NCBI GenBank assembly: GCA_903847205.1
Contig: CAINDA010000035.1
Span: 62,001 to 126,000, forward strand
Origin: an uncultured Bacteroidota bacterium
GTDB taxonomy: Bacteria > Bacteroidota > Bacteroidia > 2-12-FULL-35-15
Reading direction: 5' to 3'
Length of the DNA: 64,000 nucleotides
Part shown: positions 26,818-34,594 of the stretch, in pieces
Position numbering within the stretch: position 1 is the stretch's first letter
Layout of the letters: every line of letters starts with the position of its first letter
Notes under the pieces: generated by a model
What the model was told of the DNA's origin: nothing
Database searches by the model: none
The model's input: only the letters and a program-made list of their open reading frames with translations
Translations under genes and position numbers: made by a program

Positions 26818-27735
26818 TCATTTACCAACTTGTATCCCAATACCTAATGAAAGGTTAAAGAGGCGTATCGGCATTGATGCTTCTACAGATGTTGCGGCAG
26901 ACGCGGTGGGAGCAGTGGAATTTGGGTTACCGTAAAACTGGTACTGCATATTAGTTTTATAAACTGGATTTGCAAAGAGCAGATCTACATTTATCATTAA
27001 ACAAACATTTTTACTCAATGAGCCTTTGCACTCGGCGCCAAAATCATATACCCTTGTTTTAGAAATGCTTGAGAATATATCCCATTGTTCATTATAATAG
27101 CTGTTGGAGGCCGAAGGCGGAAGAACCGCAGGAACTGCCTGGTAAATTATTTCGGGGAAACTGCAATACATAAGGCCGGTTAATGCCCTGAAAGATATTA
27201 ATGAAGTGCCTTTCCATGGAATGGAATAAAATACACCTGCCATCAGATTTGATTCTTTATATATAGGGAATGCACTTGCTGACTGGTAATTTCCTCTTGC
27301 CTTTGCAGTATCTGCATTTGCGATATTGTTTGTGTAAGTGTCAATATCAAAAGAATGAAAAGTATAACTAAACAAAACTGCAATACCCAATTTTGATTTA
27401 TAAATGGGTATTAGCGGTATGCCTGCATAGATATTGCCTGTATAACCGCGTTTTGCATAATTAACATAATTGCCGGAAGTCTCGCCAAACCTGCCCAGCG
27501 GATATGCTGCACCAAAATTTATTGAAACCCAGCTTTTTGGCTTTACAATCAAAGTATCTTTAGGCTGTTCCGTATGCAATTGCTTCGATTGGTCAATCGG
27601 GAAAGCCTGGAGCTGTTCATTAGATATTTCTTTTGGCTGCGCGCTCAGCGAATCTTTATTGCTGTTGTTCTGCGCTTGTGCAAAGCTGAAAAAACCTGCA
27701 AGCAGTATGTATGTTAAACGTAAGTTTATATTCAT
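26818..27735 (-). CDS. Probable outer-membrane beta-barrel protein
   Basis: This 305-residue protein has a signal peptide (cleavage near SFAQAQ, residue 21), a polar, Gln- and Ser-rich linker (about 22-65), then a barrel-like region (WVSINFGAAYPLGRF, LGIAVLFSYTFHSFDID, MPIRLFNLSLGIGIQVGK). The last strand ends near the C-terminus as expected of an outer-membrane barrel. I do not recognise a specific family. It follows the hydrolase gene on the same strand after 35 bp, so they may be co-transcribed. Confidence 0.7.
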   Translation of the reverse strand: MNINLRLTYILLAGFFSFAQAQNNSNKDSLSAQPKEISNEQLQAFPIDQSKQLHTEQPKDTLIVKPKSWVSINFGAAYPLGRFGETSGNYVNYAKRGYTGNIYAGIPLIPIYKSKLGIAVLFSYTFHSFDIDTYTNNIANADTAKARGNYQSASAFPIYKESNLMAGVFYSIPWKGTSLISFRALTGLMYCSFPEIIYQAVPAVLPPSASNSYYNEQWDIFSSISKTRVYDFGAECKGSLSKNVCLMINVDLLFANPVYKTNMQYQFYGNPNSTAPTASAATSVEASMPIRLFNLSLGIGIQVGK

Positions 27736-27770
27736 AATAAAAAATCAGCAAAAATATACTTTAATAAAAA

Positions 27771-29045
27771 TCAACGTATCACAAGCTTTCCGCCGGCCAT
27801 AAGCTTTCCATTTTCGGCAAGCAGACGGTATAAATAAATACCTGAAGGCTGGCTGCTGATATCGATTGAAAATGAAAAACTGCCAGAATATAATTTAGAA
27901 TACACTTTTTTTCCGAGTACATTATAAACCTCTATACTGCCCTGCTGCACTTCGCTTCGAGCTGTTTCAAAATTAAAGATACCCATTCCTGGATTTGGAT
28001 AAACCTTAGTGTGTTCTTCGGCAGAAGCTGTATTAACAGCTGTTGTAATGCTGTGCGGCCTTACTTCAAGAGGTCTTACGGGAACTGAATTACTCCATAA
28101 CCCCATATTTCTTTGAGCAGGGGTATCGCCGAAAGCTGCATTACATCCGCTTCCTGTAAGAGCGCAATCTTCGAGTGCATCAAATAATTTCCAATAGCAG
28201 TAAAAGTCTGTTGCATCGGTAAAAGCAAATGCGGCCTGTGCCATAACAACTCCTCTGTCGCCGTTATCATAGGTTGAATCAGTACAGGCTGATTCTCCGT
28301 GGCTTGAGTTTACAGGAGGCATGGCGAGACTATCGGCAAAATGTATCACAAGGTTTTTGTGTGCATAAGGCACAGCGGTAGTCTGATTAAATACTGTTAA
28401 AGCAAAAGCAGAGTCAACAACATTATCATCATGTTCAATGATATCAAGTACAAATATAGAGCTGTCCATTGCGCTGTAGCTGAGCAGCTGACCGCCCGGA
28501 ACAGTGCCGTAGCCGGGACATGCCATCAATATAGCTTTAGGTTTAGGAATAGCGTACGATGTATGATTTACTGCGAGATTAGCTGAAATCAAGCCTCCAT
28601 AGGAGTGTCCCATATAAAATACTTTATTCAAATCGGGCTGTGTCCATGATGGATGGGCTTGTATCGTATCTATTGCTCTTTTTATTCCTGTAACCACATT
28701 GGAGGTAAAGCTTGTAGAAAGAGTAGTATATTCGTTTTGCTGATACCTCGGGAACACCACGATATTACCGCGTTTAACAATATGATCTATCCATTGGCCA
28801 TAACGCAGAGGGTTCCATTCGCCGAAGCCGTGACTAAAAATAACTAATGGAAGTGAAGCTGCATGGGGGTTTGCAGGGATATAAAGCATATATCCAGAAG
28901 CGCCGTCGTTACAGTTAAAAGCGGTTACACTGCTGTATGAATCTGCTGCGCCTCCATATCCGGCAGCAGGCTGTGCAGGCTGTGTTTGGGCAATTACTTC
29001 AAGAGTTAAAATAATTAAAAACAAAAGGAGTAATTGTTTTTTCAT
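27771..29045 (-). CDS. Secreted alpha/beta hydrolase with T9SS type A sorting domain
   Basis: This 424-residue exported enzyme has a signal peptide (about 1-20), then an alpha/beta hydrolase fold with the oxyanion-hole motif FSHGFG (about 70-75) and the nucleophile elbow GHSYGG with Ser148. The region resembles chlorophyllase- or PET-hydrolase-like esterases. The C-terminal 80 residues form a type A T9SS sorting domain (KVYPNPGMGIFNFET, VYNVLGKKVY, SGIYLYRL), so the protein is exported to the cell surface or beyond. The substrate is unknown; an ester or lipid is likely. Confidence 0.88.
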   Translation of the reverse strand: MKKQLLLLFLIILTLEVIAQTQPAQPAAGYGGAADSYSSVTAFNCNDGASGYMLYIPANPHAASLPLVIFSHGFGEWNPLRYGQWIDHIVKRGNIVVFPRYQQNEYTTLSTSFTSNVVTGIKRAIDTIQAHPSWTQPDLNKVFYMGHSYGGLISANLAVNHTSYAIPKPKAILMACPGYGTVPGGQLLSYSAMDSSIFVLDIIEHDDNVVDSAFALTVFNQTTAVPYAHKNLVIHFADSLAMPPVNSSHGESACTDSTYDNGDRGVVMAQAAFAFTDATDFYCYWKLFDALEDCALTGSGCNAAFGDTPAQRNMGLWSNSVPVRPLEVRPHSITTAVNTASAEEHTKVYPNPGMGIFNFETARSEVQQGSIEVYNVLGKKVYSKLYSGSFSFSIDISSQPSGIYLYRLLAENGKLMAGGKLVIR

Positions 29046-29180
29046 GACAATGTTATTACATTATGCACTATTGAAGAGGGCTGTAAAACAAATATAGTGG
29101 TTTTAATTTTGTTGTCACTCCTGTAGTTTTTTTGCCAGGAGGAATCTTAAATAGGGTTACGAATTAAAAATTTATTCTCC

Positions 29181-29945
29181 TTACTTTCCAAATTTCTTTT
29201 TCAATTCCTCGATATATTTAGTTCGTTCTTCGGGGGTCATTTTTTGAATTTCTTCAGCAGATTTCATATCTGCCCCGAAAGGATTTACAGCTGTTTCCTG
29301 CTTTTTATATCCGGCAGGAACTTCAAACATAGATGAAGGAATATCTTTCTTTTCTATTTTCACCAATTCCATAGTGATTTTTGAATCTTTTTTTACCCAA
29401 ACTATTTTCACAGGAAACCCTTCTGCTCCGGCATCTCTTAAAGCTTTCAATTTTTCTTCTGAACTGCCGTAACGGGGATTGTTTTTGTTTGCCTGATGAT
29501 AGATTTCAAAATCGGCAATATCTTTTGATGACCACATATCTTCCACATCACCTTTGCTGCTGGTGACGATTACATGCACACAGTTGTATCCATTTAATTT
29601 TTCATTACCCACTTTTTTCACTGTGTATGTTGTTTCATTTTTACTCGCGCTATTTTTATTTTTCGAAATGTCCATTTCAGAATATGTTTTTCCGGTTTCA
29701 TTTACCTGGATAACAATATTGGGATTGCTTTTTTTTATAATACTAAACATTTGCACCGGGTTGGGCATTTTATCCAATTTCATTTCCGTTTCCACGCGGC
29801 TTCCTGCTGGGGAATAATAAACTTTAAATGTACCTCCTGCTCCTCCTTTATCATAAGTCATTTTCATTTCCATATAACCTGACTGCGCCATGCATGGCTT
29901 AAGTATTGCAAATAATAATACAGTGATAATTGTTTTGTAATTCAT
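29181..29945 (-). CDS. DUF4412 family secreted protein
   Basis: This 254-residue protein has a signal peptide (about 1-20, cleavage after PCMA) and a region typical of DUF4412: YMEMKMTYDKGG, then VETEMKLDKMP, TYTVKKVGNEKLNGYNCVHV, and EDMWSSKDIADFE. The fold is related to outer-membrane lipoprotein carriers such as LolA. The C-terminus is charged (EEIQKMTPEERTKYIEELKKKFG). The function is not established. Confidence 0.85.
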   Translation of the reverse strand: MNYKTIITVLLFAILKPCMAQSGYMEMKMTYDKGGAGGTFKVYYSPAGSRVETEMKLDKMPNPVQMFSIIKKSNPNIVIQVNETGKTYSEMDISKNKNSASKNETTYTVKKVGNEKLNGYNCVHVIVTSSKGDVEDMWSSKDIADFEIYHQANKNNPRYGSSEEKLKALRDAGAEGFPVKIVWVKKDSKITMELVKIEKKDIPSSMFEVPAGYKKQETAVNPFGADMKSAEEIQKMTPEERTKYIEELKKKFGK

Positions 29946-29994
29946 GGTTTGATTGTTTTTGATGGTTGATAGTTTTTTATTTTTTTATTTTAAA

Positions 29995-30285
29995 TTAATT
30001 TATGTGTTTTTTATTAAACGGGATTACAAATCCCTGACTCTTTTGTCGGAATTTGTAAATCCCTATCAGCGGGGGTTTTAATGCTTCTTCTCCGTATATC
30101 AACCCCTTTTCAAAATTTCCTGTTAATTCATATTCACCCATTAATTGACAAAGATGGTTTACTTTATTTGTATTCACTTTATCCGTTTTAATTAGAGTTA
30201 AAAGCAAATCAATTTTTCTGTTTTGAGCAGAACAAAACGAATTAGAAATTATAAATGACGCAGCAATTATAAAGAAGATAAACAT
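29995..30285 (-). pseudogene. Truncated fifth copy of a TPR-SpoIIE phosphatase gene
   Basis: The first 69 codons align with the start of the paralogue at 34595-36754: a signal peptide (NSFCSAQNRKID against NSFCFAQNKKIE), then the first TPR-like helix pair (ELTGNFEKGLIYGEEAL against KSIGNYDTALSYAETAL). The rest of the sensor, the membrane helix and the phosphatase are missing. The last 27 codons are instead translated from a REP-like palindrome (30019-30063). It sits 19 bp after the last intact phosphatase of the operon, in the position where a fifth copy would be. A short secreted product is possible but unlikely to be functional. Confidence 0.75.
30019..30063. repeat. REP-like palindrome of GGGATT-ACAAATCC
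   Basis: CGGGATTACAAATCC (30019-30033) and GGAATTTGTAAATCCC (30048-30063) are near-inverted copies with a 14-nt loop, and each is nearly self-complementary. Similar GGATTTGCAAATCC elements recur in Bacteroidota genomes and are often linked to REP-associated transposases, from general knowledge. Here it forms the 3' end of the truncated gene. Confidence 0.6.
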
Positions 30286-30304
30286 TTCATAAATTAAAAT
30301 ACAA

Positions 30305-32506
30305 TTAAACTCTTATCCCGATTATTAAAACGTCATCAATCTGCTCCAAACTGCCTTTCCAGGTTTCGAAAGTTTTATTTAAAATTTCTTTCTGTGCATC
30401 CATTGATTTATCGGCATTGGCAATTAACAATTCTTTCAGCTGTTTATATTTAAATTTTTTGCCCTGTTCATCTGTAGTCACATCCGAATGCCCTTTTGAC
30501 ATTGCATTTCCGCCGAATTGATCGGCATAGCCATCCGTAAACGTATAAATAACATCTCCTTTTTGTAAATCCACTGAGTTAAGAGAAAATGGTTTTTGCT
30601 CTCCATAGTGCATGCCCACGGGCATTTTATCGGGTTTGAATTCTATTAACTTATTACCCCGTAAAATCCATAAAGGATTATTTGCGCAGGCAAAATCGAG
30701 TTTCAACTGTTTAAAATCAATTACTGATAAAACGGCATCCATTCCGTCTTTACTTTCAATTTCAGAACCTTCAGGATTTAATGAATGAATCAGCTGTGTG
30801 CGCACATAATCTAATATTTTTTCAGGCGAAATAATTTTCTTTTCAATTACTGCTTCGCGCAGATAGGAGATGTTAAGTAAACTCATAAATGCTCCCGGCA
30901 CTCCATGCCCTGTGCAGTCGGCAGTAATCATAATAAGTTTATCATCAATAGTTGCAGCCCAGTAGAAATCTCCGCTTACAATATCCTTTGGTTTATACAA
31001 TATAAAATACTCAGGGAGGTGCTTTTTTAAAAAAGAATCACCGGCAAGCAATGCATGCTGTATTTGTTTTGCGTAATGAATACTATCTGTAATTTCTTTA
31101 TTTTTTTCTTCAATAATTTTATTCTTGTCTTCTAATGATAGATTTGCTTTCCGCTTTTGACGGTAACCTCTGAAAACAACAATTCCCAAAATGAGAACTA
31201 AAGCAAAACCAAAAATAAAACTGTTAAGCACTATTTTCTGTCTTTGAATCTCCTCCATTGCAACTGCATCTTTTTTGTCCTGATCAGCTTTGGCTTCGTC
31301 TTCTTTTTTCTCAAAATCATACTGCAGCTGCTTCTTAAGCGCCGATTTTCTTGTTTCTACATTATTGATACTATCGGCCATTAATTTGAACAGCACATGC
31401 ATTTCACGGGCATCTCTATATCTTAGAGCCGACACCGCCATATTGCCTGAATCATAAGCTTCTTTGCCCATTGCTGTATAAATGTTACTTAATATATCTC
31501 CAGCATCCCTAATATTTTCAGGAAAGCCTAATTCCCTTGCTGTTTTCAAAGACAGCTTGCTGTATTTTTCAGCTTCTTTATAATTATTAAGAAGCAGATA
31601 AGTGCGGCTGATGCTATTATAAGAAACTGCTTCACCATGTTTATCGTTTAATGTTATAAAAATTTTCAAACCTTCCTGGAGCCATTCTAATGCCATAGGA
31701 TTATCGCCTCTAAGAGAATAAATGACGCCGATATTATTGAACAAAGAAGCAACGCCCTGCTTATCTCCTATTTCTTCATAAATTTTTAAACCTTTTTGAA
31801 ATCCTTCTAATGCTTTTGCCGCATCTCCCATTTTATTATAGATATCAGCAATATTGGTAAGCGATGATGCAATACCGCGTTTGTTGCCGATTTCTTCGCA
31901 AATTTTTAAACTTTTTTGATACCATTCCAGCGATTTTGAATTGTCTCCCTGATTGCTGTATATAAAGCCGATGTTTAACAGCAAAGCCGCAATACCGTGC
32001 TTGTCGCCGATTTCTTCCTGAATTTTTAAACTTTTTTGAAACCAATCCAATGCCTTGGAAATATTTCCCTGGTTGTTATAAATAAACCCAATATTACTGA
32101 GTGAGGCCGCCATTCCCATTTTATCTCCGATTTCCTCCTGAATCTTTAAACTTTTTTGGAACCAGTCCAATGCTTCGGTAACACTGCCTTTCTCAAGATT
32201 AATATAACCTATATTATTTAATGCCTGAGCTTTTGTTTTTAGGAAAGATTTTTTCTCGGCTTTATCAGCTTTATCAAAATCAATTTCAATAATCTGCAAT
32301 GCCTTCTTGCAAAGGGGAATCACTGTATCAATTTTACTGACAGCCCATTCCTCAGTAAGAGCAATGTAAATACTTGCACGTGCAGTATCGCTGATTGCAG
32401 TTTTTAGAGCTGTCTGCAAAGAGTCAATTTTGCGGTTCTGTGCAAAAACACCCAAAACACAAATCATACAAAATAAAAAACTATAAATACCTTTATTCAT
32501 TTTCAA
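30305..32506 (-). CDS. Membrane SpoIIE-type protein phosphatase with periplasmic TPR sensor (copy D)
   Basis: This 733-residue protein has a signal peptide (1-22), a long TPR array (about 95-325) of six repeats with a strict 40-residue period, a transmembrane helix (about 427-446), a short coiled coil (about 455-475) and a C-terminal PP2C/SpoIIE phosphatase domain (about 498-733). Metal-binding aspartates are seen in SGDFYW (D513), TADCTGHG (D530), FTDGYADQFGG and the final QIDDVLIIGI. Topology suggests that the TPRs lie in the periplasm and the phosphatase acts in the cytoplasm on a phosphorylated partner, such as an anti-sigma-factor antagonist. A 14-residue insert follows QFGG. It is the last intact gene in the operon. 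Confidence 0.92.
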   Translation of the reverse strand: MKMNKGIYSFLFCMICVLGVFAQNRKIDSLQTALKTAISDTARASIYIALTEEWAVSKIDTVIPLCKKALQIIEIDFDKADKAEKKSFLKTKAQALNNIGYINLEKGSVTEALDWFQKSLKIQEEIGDKMGMAASLSNIGFIYNNQGNISKALDWFQKSLKIQEEIGDKHGIAALLLNIGFIYSNQGDNSKSLEWYQKSLKICEEIGNKRGIASSLTNIADIYNKMGDAAKALEGFQKGLKIYEEIGDKQGVASLFNNIGVIYSLRGDNPMALEWLQEGLKIFITLNDKHGEAVSYNSISRTYLLLNNYKEAEKYSKLSLKTARELGFPENIRDAGDILSNIYTAMGKEAYDSGNMAVSALRYRDAREMHVLFKLMADSINNVETRKSALKKQLQYDFEKKEDEAKADQDKKDAVAMEEIQRQKIVLNSFIFGFALVLILGIVVFRGYRQKRKANLSLEDKNKIIEEKNKEITDSIHYAKQIQHALLAGDSFLKKHLPEYFILYKPKDIVSGDFYWAATIDDKLIMITADCTGHGVPGAFMSLLNISYLREAVIEKKIISPEKILDYVRTQLIHSLNPEGSEIESKDGMDAVLSVIDFKQLKLDFACANNPLWILRGNKLIEFKPDKMPVGMHYGEQKPFSLNSVDLQKGDVIYTFTDGYADQFGGNAMSKGHSDVTTDEQGKKFKYKQLKELLIANADKSMDAQKEILNKTFETWKGSLEQIDDVLIIGIRV
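31532..32224 (-). repeat. 120-bp repeat tract encoding TPRs
   Basis: The TPR coding region of the 30305-32506 gene repeats every 120 bp. The unit encodes SKALDWFQKSLKIQEEIGDK-type text and is nearly identical in neighbouring copies, while the other paralogues have more divergent TPRs. This suggests recent internal duplication. Confidence 0.8.
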
Positions 32507-32521
32507 ATTACTGCGTAAAAA

Positions 32522-34582
32522 TTATACTCTTATTCCTATCACAAGCACATCATCCACCTGATCTAAACTTCCTTTCCAGGTTTCAAAAGTTTTATTTAAA
32601 ATTTCTTTCTGCAGCTCCATTGGTTTATTATAATTGGCTGTAAGCAATTCCTGAAGCTGCTTATATTTAAATTTTTTGCCCAGCCCTTGTCCAGAATTGT
32701 TCAATTTTTCATCGGGTATTTGCAAACCGCCGAATTGATCAGCAAAGCCATCGCTGAAAGTATAAATACAATCGCCTTTTTGTAATGCAATAGTGTGGCT
32801 GGTAAAGGGCTTTTCAACACCTATGTAATTCCCAACGGGCATTTTATCGGGTTTATATTCCGTAAAATTTCCAGCCCTGATAATATAAAATGAATTATTT
32901 GCAGCTGAATATTCCAATTCCATTTTTTGAAAATCGAATCGAAGCAAAACTGCGTCCATACCATCATTGCCCTCTTCTGAGGCTCCTTCAGGGTTAACAG
33001 CCAGAATTATTATTCTTCGCAGCTCATTAAAAATTTCATCAGTATGATCCATTCCTGATTTAGAAAAAATTATTTCATTTAAAATACCCATACCAATTAA
33101 ACTCATGAAAGCTCCTGGAATCCCATGACCAGTGCAATCAGCGGTACACATGTATAAATATTTATTTTTTTCCTGCATCCAGTAAAAATCGCCGCTCACA
33201 ACATCTCTTGGATTAAATAAAATAAAATTATCACACAGACGATGGGAAATATATTTTTCAGAAGTAAGGAATGAAGATTGAATACGTTTGGCATAACTGA
33301 TGCTGTCGCTGATTTCTTTGTTTTTTTCTTCTAATAAAAATTTCTGCTGTTCTACTTCTATCTTTTGTATTCCTATTAAATCATTTTTAGATGCGAGCTC
33401 TTTATTTACTTTCTGTTTTTGTTTATAGCCTCTGAACATTATCAGAGCCAGGAGAAGCAGTATAACAAAACCGAAAGTAACAGCACTGCGTATAATTTTC
33501 TGGCGGTTCATTTCCTCGAGAAGTAAAGCCTCCTTTTTCTCCTGCTCCAATTTTTCAGCCGCTTGTTTTTTTTCAAAATAAAAATTCATCTCAGCCTGAA
33601 CAGCCTTCTTTGTATTTTTTTCGCTGAACAAACTGTCGCGGTATGCTGTATAGTTTTTAAAATCTTCGTAAGCTGCATTATAGTTTCCAGTAATACTGTC
33701 CATTACAGATAGGGTATTGTAAGCGTCTTTTATTTTCTCCTTATTACCGATCTCTTTAGAAAGGCCCAATCCTTTGTTCAAATATTCTTTTGCAACCCCA
33801 AGTTTATTCAGTTTAACAGCCAATCCGCCAAGATTAATATAGGAGCAGGCAACGCCTTTTTTATCCTTTATTTCTTCAGAAATTTTTAATGATACCTTAA
33901 GATTTTTCCATGCTTCAGAATAATCCCCCTGCTTTTTATTGATCACGCCGATATTATTATAATTGGCTGCAACTGCCTGCTTATCGCCTATTTCTGCATT
34001 CATTTTTAATGAAAGGAAATAATTTTCAAGCGCCTCTTTAAGTTTTCCCTGATTTTGATAAACAATTCCGATATTATTATAACAATATGCAATGCCACGT
34101 TTGTAGGGAATTTCTTTCATTAATGTCAGCGCAGCCAAATAAGTTCCCAAAGCTTTATCATACTCCGCCTGGTAATCATAAATAATTCCGATGTTACTGT
34201 AAACACTTGCAATTTGATCTTTCTTCCCTATTTTTTCTTTTATTTTTAATGCAGCAAAATAATTTTTCAATGCTTCGGGATAATTGCCTTGCTGTGCATA
34301 CATAATTCCAAGGTAATTGTAAGAGTCGGCCAGACCGGCAATATAATTCAATTTTTCTGCTGTATTAATTGCCATACGGGCAATGGAATCAGCCTGCAGG
34401 TTATTTCCGTTTTCTATCATTTCCCAGCTGAGATTATTCAACAGGTTAACTTTTGAAATGTCTTCTTTAGCAGATTTTAATATAATCTGGAGGGAATCAA
34501 TTTTATTGGACCCGGCAAAACAAAATGAGTTGGGTATGAAGAATGAAACATTTAGAATTATAATAAGGAGCAATTTTTTCAT
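32522..34582 (-). CDS. Membrane SpoIIE-type protein phosphatase with periplasmic TPR sensor (copy C)
   Basis: This 686-residue paralogue has a signal peptide (about 1-23), TPRs (about 85-315), a juxtamembrane basic and coiled region, a membrane helix (about 366-384), a cytoplasmic coiled coil (about 400-425) and a SpoIIE phosphatase domain (about 450-686). The catalytic acidic residues are kept (D465 in SGDFYW, D482 in TADCTGHG, FSDGFADQFGG, VDDVLVIGI). A 15-residue loop (LQIPDEKLNNSGQGLG) follows QFGG and is missing in copies A and B. It is 15 bp upstream of copy D and 12 bp downstream of copy B. Confidence 0.92.
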   Translation of the reverse strand: MKKLLLIIILNVSFFIPNSFCFAGSNKIDSLQIILKSAKEDISKVNLLNNLSWEMIENGNNLQADSIARMAINTAEKLNYIAGLADSYNYLGIMYAQQGNYPEALKNYFAALKIKEKIGKKDQIASVYSNIGIIYDYQAEYDKALGTYLAALTLMKEIPYKRGIAYCYNNIGIVYQNQGKLKEALENYFLSLKMNAEIGDKQAVAANYNNIGVINKKQGDYSEAWKNLKVSLKISEEIKDKKGVACSYINLGGLAVKLNKLGVAKEYLNKGLGLSKEIGNKEKIKDAYNTLSVMDSITGNYNAAYEDFKNYTAYRDSLFSEKNTKKAVQAEMNFYFEKKQAAEKLEQEKKEALLLEEMNRQKIIRSAVTFGFVILLLLALIMFRGYKQKQKVNKELASKNDLIGIQKIEVEQQKFLLEEKNKEISDSISYAKRIQSSFLTSEKYISHRLCDNFILFNPRDVVSGDFYWMQEKNKYLYMCTADCTGHGIPGAFMSLIGMGILNEIIFSKSGMDHTDEIFNELRRIIILAVNPEGASEEGNDGMDAVLLRFDFQKMELEYSAANNSFYIIRAGNFTEYKPDKMPVGNYIGVEKPFTSHTIALQKGDCIYTFSDGFADQFGGLQIPDEKLNNSGQGLGKKFKYKQLQELLTANYNKPMELQKEILNKTFETWKGSLDQVDDVLVIGIRV

Positions 34583-34594
34583 CAGCTGATATAA

